This document shows positions 1 to 12,555 of a stretch of 64,000 bases of DNA, in pieces. Position 1 is the first letter of the stretch, and each line of letters begins with the position of its first letter. Location: assembly GCA_947683625.1 (NCBI GenBank), contig CANTUR010000057.1:122501-186500 (forward strand), written 5' to 3'. Both the position numbers and the translations under genes were made by a program. The stretch comes from Mallotus nudiflorus (Eukaryota; Streptophyta; Magnoliopsida; Malpighiales; Euphorbiaceae). The notes under the pieces were generated by a model that saw only the letters and a program-made list of their open reading frames with translations, was not told the DNA's origin and did not search any database.

Positions 1-316
1 CACTGATAGTAAAACTATTGGAGCTCGGTTAACTTAGTGTCTCGGGGCTAGTCTACTATCCAAAATGGAATAAGAGAATTTATTTAGAATTAAGTAAGCC
101 TGCTTGAGACCTTTCTTTAAATATTATATGAAATATTTTTTATTTTATGATATGATAGTTAAATATTTATTTTTATATCATTTTGAATTTTAATTATGAT
201 GTATTTTTATTTATTTATTGCATGCATTTTTATTTTTAAGGCTTGCTACAGGTTCCGAATTTGAAAGAATTTATATTTTCTAGTGCCGATCATAACTCCC
301 GATTTGAGTCGTGACA
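1..316 (+). mobile_element. Family A LTR, 3' end only (copy A0)
   Basis: The window opens inside a family A LTR. The motif GGAGCTCGGTTAACTTAGTG near position 20 and the terminal stretch GGCTTGCTACAGGTTCCGAA at 240 match the 3' part of the complete copy at 13140-16414. The copy ends at ...GTCGTGACA (316). Compared with complete copies it lacks several hundred bases between about 110 and 240. The next bases, TGGTGATCGGGC, resemble a degenerate tRNA-iMet primer-binding site (TGGTATCAGAGC), so this may be a 5' LTR remnant rather than a solo LTR. The left end lies outside the window. Confidence 0.8.
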
Positions 317-508
317 GTGGTGATCGGGCTAGTACTGCAATGGAGGTGGCAGAGAAGAAAGAAGAAAAAAAAAAGAAAGGGAAAAAAGAGGAGTTGACCT
401 GAGAAAAAAATGTTGGCCACTCCTTTATATATATATACACACACACACTAATCTTAACACATATACATATATATAACAATATATAAACACACATTAAAAT
501 AATAACAC

Positions 509-542
<34 letters not shown>

Positions 543-2506
543 AACAACAACAACAAATAATAATAATACTACTACTAACTTCCAAAAAAATTTTGCATAA
601 ATAAAATATTTAACGTAAAATAAACTAATACCATTCACAAATATTGATAATATATAAATAAAAAATTTAAAATATTATTAACACTATATATCTCAAAATA
701 ATTTTTAATAATTGAAAATAAAGTTCATTACAAAAATAATAAATCCATGGCTAATCTTTGGTGTTGAACTTTATCTCGGTATTTAAATTTTTATTGGTCT
801 GACACTCTCCAATTTAATCTCATGCACCAACAAATTGGGGAAAAAAAAACTTAGAATTTTGCTTGATGGGAAATAAAAATAATAACTTGGGTTATCAATG
901 AGTGAAACTTAAAAAAAAGTAGTAAATTTTTTGGACAAAAAATAAAATGTTTATATCTATATTATCTATAAATTTATACAATATATGAGATAATTTTTTA
1001 ATAAAAATATTTTATTTTACAAATTCAAATAAAAGTAATTATACTATTTAAAACATCTACTATATATTAAAAAAAACTTTTATTTTAAGTTAAATATGTA
1101 TTTTGAATTTTTATACAAATAAGAAATGAAGTAGTTTAATGAATACTAATACTGACAGTAGACTTTTATTTTATATTGAATAGATATTTTGAATTTTAAA
1201 TTTGTAAATAATTATTAAAGTAATTTAATTTATAAAAAAAATTTATATCTAAACATGTTAAATATACAACTAACTAATAAAATGATTGAGTTGCAAAATT
1301 TAAAAATTTTGTAACAATTAAAACTTTATTTATGAATTACTTTTCTTTTTATTAATATCATTTAGTTATAAAATTAAAAATTAGTTAATAACTATTACCC
1401 AGTTTAATTTTAAACGAAACATAATAATAGCAAACCAATTTTTTGTATTTTTTACATTGAGCTTTTTTTTCTTTTTTTTATTTTGCTATTAGTAAGTATT
1501 GTTTCTATTTTGTAGTAGGCTAAAAAATGTAAATATGCTTGTGTGTAATCTATCTATATGTCATTGAAAACTTAACATTTGAAAATATTTAATAAATAAC
1601 TATACAATTCACTCTAACTATTAAAATTAAAAACTTTTAATGTATATTTAATTTCTATTTTCCCATTTATAAATCCAATATTACATTAACTCACAAATAA
1701 TTAAGAAAAAAAATTTTGGTTTTCATATTTCATATTTATTTTATTGTTCTTATTTTAATTTGTTTACATTGTGATTAATAATGAATATATATTTGTATTG
1801 TATAATAATGGAAGTAAAAAAAAATTCAAAATAAAGATTTTATTTTTGTCACAATTATTTATGTTTATTTTTCTTATTTATTTAATTATTTTGTATTTAT
1901 TATTATTAATTACTTCTTAACTTATTTATATTATAAATATATTTATTTAATAATAATATAAATCACGCCTTGCTGCACATAAGAAAAAAAAACTAGTTAT
2001 TATTAAAGGAGAGGGAATTTAGCTCGCTTTAACCCTCCAATTTGTTGTCAATAGCGATAGTATATGATTGGATAGAGCGAAGAGATACAAATGTGATCGA
2101 AAAGTGGGGTATTTTTTTTTTCAAGCTTTAGTGACCATCTTTAAAAATGGTCGCTATAAATACTTTTATTGCCACCTGTTTAAGTGTAAATTGCTAAAAC
2201 CTGATCGTTAAAGCATGTTTTTCTTCTAAATACCTTATATGAAATATATTATATTTAATTAATATTATTAATATAAATTAAATTTTAATGATTTGATTCT
2301 CAATTTATAAATTGAGGATTTCGATTCTCAATTCAAATATTGATTTTACAACTATGATGAAAGATAAATTGTAAAGAAGTAACAATACATGATCAAGATT
2401 AATACATCTCATATTATTATATATATTACAATATTATTCAAATTCTTAAATTATTTATATATTACGTATTTGTTTACCTTTAAATCATTCAAAATATTTT
2501 TTTAAT
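317..2506. other. AT-rich intergenic DNA with simple repeats
   Basis: No coding potential is visible. Positions 425-565 are microsatellite-like, with TA, CA and long AAT/AAC runs; the open frame across them on the minus strand is low-complexity and not a gene. Around 2125-2165 the words GTGACCATCTTTAAAAATGG and GGTCGCTA form a short inverted repeat of the kind found in DNA-transposon remnants, but I could not place ends or a target duplication. Confidence 0.6.
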
Positions 2507-3140
2507 GGGGCATTTAGATTAGCTTTTTGAGATAATTTAGATGTTTGGTAAAATTTTAAAATCATCAACTAGTAGCTGATATCATTCAAAACAACTGTTG
2601 ATTTAATAAGTTTTATTTTGGAATTTTTTCCCATAAGTTGATAGTTGATTTGTATTTATTTTTTATTTAGACTATTTTACCCTTATTAAAGAATAACTAA
2701 TAACAAATAATTTCATTTAAATTTAAATTAAATGTATGTAACTAATTTTTTATAGTTCATAATTAAATAAATATGATTATAAATTATAATTAAATAATTA
2801 TTATATTTATACCTATAATTAGTTTAAAAAATTATACAATAATATTTATATTTTAAAATTTATTTTTTAAAATAATTTATATTAATTATTTTAATAATAT
2901 ATAAATTAATGATAAAAAATTATTATTTATTACTAAATATATTTTTAAATAATTTGCACAACTTAAAAATATTATAAAAGTATATGAAATTATATTTACA
3001 AATAAATTATACATCTAATGATCATTTAACATACAAACAACAACAACTAATATAATTTTACCAAACAATTCATATATATCAGCTATCAGCTATTCGTTAT
3101 TAACTATCAGCTGCTATAAACAGCCAAACCAAATAAACCC
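2507..3140. mobile_element. MITE-like element with TIR-like ends
   Basis: The left end begins GGGGCATTTAGATTAGCTTT. The right end, read on the minus strand, begins GGGTTTATTTGGTTTGGCTG. Both ends are followed inside by repeats of the word TCAGCTATCAGCT or its complement. The interior is very AT-rich and non-coding. These ends are typical of hAT or PIF/Harbinger MITEs, but the target duplication is unclear, so the superfamily stays open. Confidence 0.4.
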
Positions 3141-3146
3141 TAAACC

Positions 3147-3264
3147 ATTAAAAAAATTACAGGAATTGCTTAATATTATTTTTTAACTAAATTACTATTA
3201 TACATATTTCAATACCAATCTAATAATTCTAAAAACAAATTTTATTATAACTAAAAGATTATGG
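3147..3264. repeat. Dispersed repeat, also at 20775-20894
   Basis: About 118 bp, including TTAATATTATTTTTTAACTA and CTAATAATTCTAAAAACAAA, recur in the same orientation at 20775-20894 with scattered differences. It is non-coding, and its source element was not recognised. Confidence 0.6.
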
Positions 3265-3923
3265 CATCACTAAATTTATAATTGAAGTAATTTTTTATTT
3301 GAATATTTTTGAAAAATGACTAATGAATATTTAAATTAATTTAATTTAATTTTTAATTGATTTCGTAAAATTGATTTGCCATAAAATTAATAAAAAATTA
3401 ATTATTGCTATTTAAAAAAATAATTCCATGTCCATGAGCCGGTTGGTATGTTTGTGGAATCCATACACTTATGCTGTATCTATATCAATAATCAAGTGCA
3501 AAGAGAAGCTTTATTTGAATCCAAAATCTCTATCCCTCCCCACAAAATGTAAATCAGCTTAAGCTTTAGCTACCATCCATCATGTATTTCAATTTTAAAA
3601 TTTATAATTTGCAGTAGTTATGACTACCTTATTTGAAAAGGAGATTGATTAATGAAATACCAGTGAATTTTCATAATTATTTTATAACTCATTCAATTCA
3701 ATTATCATATTCTTATCGGACAATGATCGTTAGATTGGCCAGAAAATATAGAATACCATCATCCACATCCATTCCATACCAACTCTAACAATATACTTCC
3801 CTACACTTTATCAACTAGAAAAAACAAGGTACCAACCTATAACTAACACAGCTTACGTGTACAGGCTAATCTCCAGCACTTTCAACCATGCACCCTCAAG
3901 GTGTACACAGCTTACTTGAAACA

Positions 3924-4232
3924 TCAAGACTCCTCCATTGTCATCACTGAAACTGATTCAGAATCATAACCATGCACCCTCAACCGATAAATGCATGTGT
4001 GATTAGCGTTTCCATGGTTTGATGCGAAACCCGGCCCCACAGTGTCAATAAGGCCTGAGGCTCCCGAGTTCAATACACCAAATGTCTGAGCATTGCTCTT
4101 CTCAAGGTCATAAGCAAACTCAGTCAAAAGAAACATCTTCTCAGTACCGACTGCTAAGTCAATATCATTCCCTTGCAACCAACCAGACACCCGGAAATCT
4201 TTGGGAGCACTCGACCTGTCATAAGCAACACT
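3924..4232 (-). pseudogene. SUN-domain protein, isolated last exon
   Basis: The minus strand encodes about 102 residues ending in a stop at 3924-3926. They contain SVAYDRSSAPKDFRVSGWLQ, MFLLTEFAYDLEKSNAQTF and ASNHGNANHTCIYRLRVHGY. This is the C-terminal half of the SUN domain as found in plant SUN1/SUN2-type inner nuclear membrane proteins, which bind KASH partners across the nuclear envelope in LINC complexes. A plausible splice acceptor (TATGGACAG) lies just before it, so this is the terminal exon. I see no upstream SUN exon: 48 bp further out a Mutator-like element begins, and the sequence beyond that element shows none. The exon reading frame is intact. It is either a gene fragment or the tail of a gene broken by the insertion. 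Confidence 0.7.
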
Positions 4233-4280
4233 CTGTCCATACAACAACAGATTAAAACGTGTAGTATAGCTGAAAGAATG

Positions 4281-5916
4281 GGGCTTTTTACCAATTTAAG
4301 GCAAAAAGGAAAAATTTTCTTGATTTAGGTTACTTTTCAAAGTATTTCTCAATTTGAGGTAAAAAAATTAATTAAAAAAATTTTAAAAAGAGATTGACCC
4401 TAATCCGCCACTTAAAGTGGCTAAGTGGCAAAAATATAAGATGACAAGTGATTTCTGTCAGTTGCATTGGTGTTATAATTTTTTTTTTTTTTGAAAAATT
4501 AAAATTGAGGAACTTCGCCAGTGAAGATGGCAGAGCCCTATCAAAAGCAGAATTCTTGTAAGAAGTTTGTCAATCAAACTGGCGGATTTCATGTGATTAA
4601 TTAAAAATAAATTCTTGCTTCTCCACCAATCTCACTAGCGAAAATCTATCACAAACTGTTTCTCCTGACCAACTTCATAGGCTGCACAATTAGGCAACTC
4701 AATAATAGTAAAAACTCAACTCAATAATGCAAGCGAAACAAAAGTAAAACTATTAAACAAAAAGCTGCAGAGGCTTGCAGAGTTCCTTAACTCACCATGC
4801 AAGCAAAATAAAAATTCTGCATTTATCATATTGATGAACAACGCAAGTAAAACTATTTTCAAACTTCAATAATGCTAATTCAATAATTTTCCCCTCCCTT
4901 TGTCAGTTCCTCAACTCTTTATATTGTCCCTTTTTTTTCTTAATGCTGCAAACTCTCCTATTTTGTTACATGAAATTAATGCATAAACAAATTATGCATA
5001 AAAAACAAACAAATTATGTGAGGATAAATATATATAAGACTAAAAATTATCATAGGTCTAATAATTAAATAAAATATATAAATAAAAAAGAAAAGAAAAC
5101 AAGTTAAAATGACAAACATACACACTTAAATATATTTCAAAATAAAAGGAATAAACCCTTGTAATAAATTAAAGAAAATAAAATAAATAACAAATCATTT
5201 ATTTAAAATAAAATAATACGACAACGACGCTTTAAATAGGCGTCGGCCATGAGAGAGGCATCTCCTCTAGCCATATGGTGTCGGTATCGGCGTCGGCAAA
5301 GAGGCGTTGGCCTCTATAAGAATGGGTTAAATTGGCTTAACTAAAATAGTAAAAAATTATAATAAAATATGTAAAAACCATACAAATTCAACAAAATTAA
5401 TGTAAAAATTTGACTAATATACTAAATTTTAACCAATAAAATATACATAAATATTTTCATCATCTTAATGATTAAGTAGCTGAAAAATAAACAAATTTGG
5501 AGAACAAAAATTTAATCAAATGAATAGTGATTTTGTCAACAACAAAAATAACATTAGGAATATGAAATTTACCTAAAATCAAGTAAAATTTTTAGTAACA
5601 CATCAAATGGAAGCAAAAAAAATAGATAAATATGTTTGTGTCACTCTTTTGATTAAATGACTGAAAGGAAAAAAAAAATTGAACACAAAATTTTTTTCTT
5701 ATAAATATTGATATTGGTAATAGTAAAAATGGAGAAAGGAAAGCTGTTAGAGTGGTTACATGACCAACTTTTTTTAATTTTTAATTTATTTATTTTTTAT
5801 TTTGATATTATAATAATTATAATTATTTATTTATAAATAATATTAAAAATAATATTATAATTATAATTATATTATGATTTTTTTAAATTTTAACACTATT
5901 ATGATTATTTGAATTT

Positions 5917-5990
<74 letters not shown>

Positions 5991-6360
5991 GGTCAACTTG
6001 TATATGGCAAAAGTTTTTTTATAATAACAGTTATTTTATACATTAATGTGTGTGGTGTAGTTTTTTTAATTTTTAATTATTACTATGATGTCTTAATTAT
6101 TAACTAATAATTACATAACCATTATATGTATATTTTTTTTAGATGGCGGAGTTCTAAAAAAAAATCATTTTTGTCAGTCCAATTGACAGAAATGGACTCT
6201 CCATCAGTTTGACTAATGGTAATGATCCCCTCAAGCCACACCACCAAAAAATACCCTAAATTTAGAATAACTTTATAAATTACCCTAAATTTAGAAATAT
6301 TTTAAAAACTACCTAAAGTGAGAAAATAAATTTTTTTTACCCTAAAATGGGAAAAAGTCC
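4281..6360. mobile_element. Non-autonomous Mutator-like element, 2.08 kb
   Basis: The ends form inverted repeats of roughly 90 bp: GGGCTTTTTACCAATTTAAG on the left and, read from the right on the minus strand, GGACTTTTTCCCATTTTAGG. Both continue with matching words such as GTATTTCTCAATTT and ATATTTCTAAATTT. The element is flanked by near-identical 9-bp target duplications, GAAAGAATG at 4272-4280 and AAAAGAATG at 6361-6369. A 9-bp TSD with long TIRs is the Mutator (MULE) signature. No transposase is visible. The interior is AT-rich, with one GC-richer patch at 5218-5325 containing repeats of GGCGTCGGC. Confidence 0.8.
5918..5990. repeat. (AAT)n joined to (ATT)n, palindromic
   Basis: A run of AAT/ATA triplets turns directly into a run of TTA triplets at about 5950, giving a near-perfect palindrome with arms over 30 bp. 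It lies inside the MULE at 4281-6360. Confidence 0.9.
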
Positions 6361-6369
6361 AAAAGAATG

Positions 6370-7084
6370 TTGAGGCAATGTATACCCTAATAAAAGAAAA
6401 ACATAACATAATTTCACTAAAAAATCCATAAACATCAAACCATGGATTCGGTTACACTCGATTGTCAGATGTAAAAAAATATTATCATGCTCACTTAATG
6501 TGCCGCACCAAAACCAAAGATGCAACGTTGGTAGAATTCCAGTATGAAGAATAGATCCCCGGCCAACTCAATTGTATGATAGTGAAACAATGAAAAAAAG
6601 GGTAAATTTGCAAATAAGAAAAACAAAAAGATTATAAATCGAAGAAAATTTTCCCCAATAGGCACTGAAAATGGCAGCATAACAAAACATTGCCCAGTGC
6701 AATGACATCCGCAACCATATTCCCTAATTTTCATTCAGGGTACATTCATGGCTCAACATACAATAACAATTCGAGTCAGGAAAGTTATCCATACATCCCA
6801 AGTTGTGCCTTTCTACAATATAAAATCTTTCAAACAATGATGATATGGGAGGAAATAGCATCATTCCAGCCAAAATGCTTGTTTGCTATTAATTCTCAAC
6901 TCTTAACTCCTATTAACATTATATTAATAGGATAAGAAAAACAATAAAACAGCAAAACATCAACAACTTTAAAAAATCCCACCAACTTCAAGCTTGAGCA
7001 GCTCCCACATCTGATTTTTTTCTGAAAATCACAAAAAGAAACCAAATAAATTTACTGAACTAGAAATAAAAAGAATACTAATAC
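6370..7084. other. Intergenic, no gene recognised
   Basis: The base composition is more balanced than in the surrounding AT-rich DNA and short open frames run on both strands, but none matches a family I recognise. Positions 6883-6935 contain a phrase repeated near 56950-57000. Confidence 0.4.
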
Positions 7085-8110
7085 TTACCCAACCCAGGAT
7101 AATCCTTTAGGATACCAAATAGAGGTAAAAATGCAAGACATTGCGAATGACTCTCTGATCAATTTTCCGTATCCCTTCTTGCACCATGTCTTGCCATATG
7201 AATTACGAATGGTCCAATATCTCTTTTGGTCCTCCACACCAAAATCTATAATTAAGACCGCAAGATACTGAACTTCCTCCACATTTAATTTATCTACTTG
7301 CAATTTTTAAGGATCGTAAATCTCCTGCAAAAAAATTGTGAATTAGTCATATGTAAGATAAATAAAATTTCAACAAAATTCATAATCAACTATTTCATAG
7401 ATTAATCTTCAAATTTTGAAATGCAAGTGTCCATGGAATGACCCCAAGCATAGGATGTGTCATGACCAATCTTGCAAGCTTCACTTTGTCGATCTTTTTA
7501 GTGTCAGCATAAAGTGACTCAAAATTTTGAGTCTCCACTTTCTCTGGAGAAAGATTCTTCTGCTTCTGAAAAAAAAAACCAGCACAACATATATTTGTGA
7601 AAATTACAAAATAACAATACAACACAGAACTATGACATTAAAAATAAATTCATAACAGAAGTTTAATTATCTCTAATAAACAAATTGATCTTTGACTAAG
7701 ACATGGAATATTTCCTGTAAAAGGACAAGCATCTTCCATTTGTATGCCATTGTTTTTATCCATCGGTATACTCTAGCAATGTTAAACATTGCCTCCTTGT
7801 CTTTTAGTTTCTTAATTTCTACAAACTTTTTCCCTTTGCCCTTAGCCTTCCCCTTCTCTTTAGGATCTATCAATCCTATCTCTTCCATCAACAAATTGTC
7901 TGTAATCTCCTCGGTTGAAAGTTGGATTTTCTTTTCATCTTCTTTCTTCAATTTCATGTTGGCTATACATTCACTACTTGTTGTCCCTTGGATTGCCCAA
8001 CATGTATTGAAGTCTTTCTGATTTAAAACAGGGGTGGCAAACAATTCACTCTCACCCCATTCAAAATGTTCCGGGAGAGAAGGAGAGGCCTACTAGTACT
8101 TGACGCTGAG
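7085..8110 (-). pseudogene. Papain-type cysteine protease pseudogene
   Basis: Three exon-like blocks on the minus strand read as a papain-family (C1A) protease. The first (about 8110-7680) has LPEHFEWGESELFATPVLNQ followed by the nucleophile motif TCWA, a lysine/glycine-rich insert (KGKAKGKGKK) and VYRWIKT. The second (7565-7407) has RLVMTHPMLGVIPW. The third (7324-7085) has YWTIRNSYGKTWCKKGYGKL, with the catalytic Asn region. The decay is clear. Two stops in a row precede PSLPEHF, and the frame shifts after WIKT (the other frame continues GIQMEDACPFTG). Exon 3 has an in-frame stop right after EIYDP. The exon 2 donor is AT instead of GT. The catalytic His position before AVL is Leu. A real gene would encode a secreted or vacuolar endopeptidase; this copy cannot. 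Confidence 0.75.
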
Positions 8111-8349
8111 CTCATTTTCTTTCTTAATTTGAAACAAAATATATTTAGAAAAATCATTAGCATACTCCAAAAAAAATAAAAAATAAAAACAGACACAAAC
8201 ATTACTTGAAAACAAGTTAAAAAACTTAAAAACAAACTAAAAATAAAGGACTCAACCTGAGGACACATGAAAGGTCTCAAATTGTAAGCTACCAGCGTTG
8301 GTTTTCTTCAAAAAAAAAAAAAAATTGGAACCACCAGTTCTTTTCTTCT

Positions 8350-8555
8350 GTTCTGAAAGAAGACTATAAAGGGACTTGAAAAGAGAAAAAGATTCTCGAC
8401 CTGAAAGAAGACTATAAGGGGACTGGAAAAGAAAAAAAAAAAAGAAAGAAATGAAACATAAGAGGGAAAAATATGAGGGTTATAAGCGGACTTGGAAAGA
8501 AACAAAGAAAGAAATGAAACAGGGGAGAGGGAAAAATAAAAGGGTTGCAACAGTG
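8350..8555. repeat. Purine-rich short tandem duplications
   Basis: A unit starting GAAAGAAGACTATAA appears near 8354 and 8402. A second unit with GAAAGAAATGAAACA and GAGGGAAAAATA appears near 8446 and 8508. The open frames on the minus strand here are low-complexity F/S/P-rich translations and are not called as genes. Confidence 0.6.
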
Positions 8556-8649
8556 TAGGGCTGATGTATGTATTGGTTGCTGGAAAGGAGAATGGGTTTG
8601 CTTTTGTGACGAACACCTGTCCGTTAGTTTGTATTGATGCATGCTGCAT

Positions 8650-9321
8650 AGAAATATTCGCAATTACATGTCATTTTCTTAATGAATCATTATACCAACT
8701 ACGATTTTACTTAATAATTTCTCCCGCACAAAGATAGTTTTTTGTTTTGCTTTTTCTTGAATTTCCTTTTTTTTAAAATTAATTTTTTTAAGCAATTCTT
8801 AAATAGTAAATTATTGCCAATTGATTTTTGTGCTAATTAAATTTTAATTACTAACTCAACTCCAATGGAACCAAATTATGACCAAAATCTTTTTGTGTTA
8901 ACTTTTAATTATTGACTGAACTCTAACATATACCCTAAGTTTATGTCATTATTTAATGTAAAAATAAGGATATATTTATAAAAAAATAAAAAATAAAAAT
9001 AGAAAAATTACTAATTTTTTTAATTTTTATATCATTAAATAATTTATATATACATTTCAAGTCTAGTAATGCACTATTTTAACTATAAATAAATTTGTAA
9101 TAAATTGAAAAAGTCATGTAGTAATTTGCTATTACTTTTAAAATATAATAACAAAAACGACTATAATTTATGGTAACATTATATAATGATTTTTTTTTAA
9201 GCACATCTTGGGTTTGATTATTTGTTCAATACTGTACTCGGATAATAATTATGTTTAAATTGACAAACAAAAAACATTCATCACAATTACTCATTTCATA
9301 ATTTTATGTTGAAGGTATGAA
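8650..9321. other. AT-rich intergenic spacer
   Basis: Very AT-rich, with no open frame, recognisable repeat end or RNA gene seen. Confidence 0.6.
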
Positions 9322-9326
9322 TAATT

Positions 9327-12300
9327 TGTCACGATCCAAAACAGGGGTCATGACTGGCGCTAGGGAACGGGAATTCTTTCGAATCCGGAATCCGTAGCAA
9401 GCCTAAAAAAATAAAATAAAACATGCAATAATAATAATAACAATATCAAATGCAGCGGAAATAAAAATCATAAATATCACAATAGTATTTTCACCAACTG
9501 GATTTAAATTAAATTTCATCTCATATATATATATATATCTTTTAATACAAATCCAGTTCACATAATACAATATCTCACATAAATAAAATACATGAAATCC
9601 CATAAATTAATTTACAACTACTGCAGTGTCTAGATTATAAAAATAAGACTCAAGTAAGCAGTTTACACAAAGAAGTCGGGGCGAAAGAAATCCGGCGTAC
9701 AGGCCTGCTACTGAGGTTTGAAGATGTTGACTCTCCTGAAAAATTATCAACGGAGGGGAGTCAGACCTCACTGAGTGAATTACTATAGTATATATACATG
9801 CATACTAAATGATAATGCATACAATCAACAGTATATATATAATATGTATATATACAAGCAATACACACAGATGTAGTAAAATCATTTTATATATTTTTAT
9901 TAAATATCACAGTTTATGAAGGATCAAATAGAACCCTAGAAAATCGAGACCTCAAAACAGTGTTAGACAACACTCTAGCCATTCAGACTCACTTATTCCA
10001 AAATATTCACTTATTCCATTTAGACAGTAGACTGGCCTCGAGACACTAAGTCAACCAAGCTCCAGCAGTCTGACTGTCAGTGTGATTGGCCCCGAGACAC
10101 TTGGTCAATCAAGCTCCAGCAATCACACCTCTAAACTATATCTCACACATCAAATAATCATATTTAATCAATATCCACAAATGGTTAGTAATATAGCCTA
10201 AATGCTATAGGCGTACCAGTAAGTACTCGGTTTTAGAGCTGCCCACTAGGTAGCACATTCTATTGATATCCTTCATTAATAAATATAAAACATTCATTCA
10301 CAATAAATGATGCATGAATTTAAATAAAACAACCATATAAACCATATATATACCGGAAATATACCAAAAGTAAATCAGGTATATTTCGAGTATATATACG
10401 TCAAATGAATCCAATCAAATTATAAATTAAGCTAGAAATATATTTAAAAACATTTTAAATATAATTTATTAACAAAACATGCATATAATTTAATATATAC
10501 CAAAAATAAACTAAAAATAAGCCAAAAATATACTTAAATACAAATCACATTATTTATGCATTTTTAATTAAGATAAAACGTATATTTCTAAATCATGCAT
10601 CCTAAGCACATATACATAAAATAGTAACTCACAAATTAGTGCGCTCGACGAGATGGATCCGACGGGCCTGGTCCACTAGGCCTCGGTCTCGGCACAACTA
10701 AACAAACAATAATGACAGAAATCAGAATAACCCTAACAGAAATCCTAGAATTCGATCTAGAATATTAAACACAGAATTGAGATTAGGGTTCGACCGTACA
10801 TCACATTTTACGAGAATTCTACCAAAAATTCGGCAGAACCTCCCTTGTAAAACGGACATCTCTCTACTCAAAGAGTAGAGCTGACCCTGCAAAGAAACAC
10901 ACTTCAAAAATAAACACCACATCTCATTCACAACCCCTTGGTCGGACTCCAGACTACAATCTACCGACCGGGGTCTACAATCACAGAATAATTCTGAAAA
11001 TACCCAAAATACCCTTATAACATAGAAATAAATTTTATACGTAGAAATTACGTAATTAACCTTTAAACACAATAAAAACCGATAAAACTCATTTTATTAG
11101 TAAAACCGTATATTATATATATAATTGAAAATAATTCACGAAAAATAGTTTTAATTAGTTAAAAATACCAAATAATTTGTAGAAATCATTTTTATACCTT
11201 AAATAACTATTAAAATCAATTAAATTACATTTTTATCCAATTTAGGATAAAATTACCAAAATACCCCTATATATATAAATATACTAAAATTCATTCAAAA
11301 ATTCACCAAAAATAGTATAATTATCCAAAATTAATTTTATCAACATATTTATTAATAATATTAATAATTAAACTCAATTTAACAATTAATTTCAAATAAA
11401 AACACATTTAACCTAATTTCCCAAAATTACATAAACTTCAATAATTCAAAATAAATACTTAGAAATTCATAAAAATTCCAAATAAATTCCTATAATTCAT
11501 TTCAACACCTAATTTAACCATAAAACACCATTTCATAATTTAAATAATTAATTTCCGAAAATTAGAAAATAATATTAAAATATTCAAAAATACCCAAAAA
11601 TCCAAATAATCTCCAAAAATTCCACAAAAATTCATACATGTATATTAAGCTACTAGGATCAACATTTGTGAAGATATTTTTCATGAATCAATCAATTCGA
11701 AGCTCAAAAAAATCAAAAACCCTAATATGGCCGAAATCAAAAATTCAAAACCTAAGCAAATCAAAACCATTTAAGCTCAAACCAAAGCTAGAATCACACT
11801 CATCGGAGCTCAAGGAGAAGAAAGAGACTGACGGTGTCAAAAATGGTGGCCGGAATCGCGAGGTGTGAAGAAATGGAGCTTTCGGCCGGAAATGGAAGAA
11901 AAGAGGCTTGCCGGCGCCGGGGAAGGAGGCTGGGGGCGCCGGAGTGGCTGGCTGGGGAAGGTGGAGCTACTAGCGGCACACCGACGGCCGACGATCGGGA
12001 GTTGCAGCGGTGAGGGGAAGGGGTCGCGCAGGAAGAAGAAGAAGAAGAAGAAAAAGAAAAAGAAAGGAAAAGAAAAGAAAAAGAAAAAGAAAAAGAAAAA
12101 GAAAAAAGAAAAAGGAAAAAGAAATAATAAAATATTATGTATATATTATAATATAGTGTATAAATAAAATATGTGGAAAAATTGCACACCACACATTATT
12201 ATATTAATTTAATAAATAAATAATAATAAAATATTAGGGTAATATATTAAACCCTAATTAAATAAATAATTACATACATAGGCTTTATTTAATATTTTAA

Positions 12301-12550
12301 AAATACGTATGAGTTCATACAAATTCGAAAATATATTTAAAATAATTAATAATAAATTATTTACGTGAAAATTTTCCCGAAAATGTAAGTTCCGGAAATT
12401 TTTTACGTAAAGCACTGTAAACAATGCATAATAATTAAAATAGGTTTTAAATACATATCAACTCATGAAAATATCGTAATATATACAAAAATTATTAACA
12501 CTGCATATCTCGGTACAGTGTAAAAATATTTAAAAACACGGGATATTACA
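9327..12550 (-). mobile_element. Family A solo LTR, copy A1 (3224 bp)
   Basis: The sense strand is minus. On the plus strand the unit starts TGTCACGATCCAAAACAGGG and ends ACACGGGATATTACA, so the sense LTR runs TGTAATATCCCGTG...TGTGACA. It is flanked by an exact 5-bp target duplication, TAATT (9322-9326 and 12551-12555). No internal retrotransposon region follows, which defines a solo LTR left by recombination. LTRs with these ends are typical of Ty3/Gypsy elements, and the Tekay/Del lineage is my inference. GC-rich leader-like DNA lies at 11790-12030, next to a GA-rich run. The lysine-rich open frame across that run is a shadow. Confidence 0.85.
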
Positions 12551-12555
12551 TAATT

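Noticed and set aside
246..638. 130-residue open frame on the minus strand
   Set aside because: It is a translation of microsatellite DNA (runs of I, V, F), with no codon structure.
7692..8021. 109-residue plus-strand frame
   Set aside because: It is the antisense shadow of the cysteine protease pseudogene.
11800..12192. Open frames on both strands rich in K/E or S/F
   Set aside because: They cross the GA-rich run and GC-rich leader of a family A LTR. The same region in other copies has stops and shifts, so no protein is conserved.
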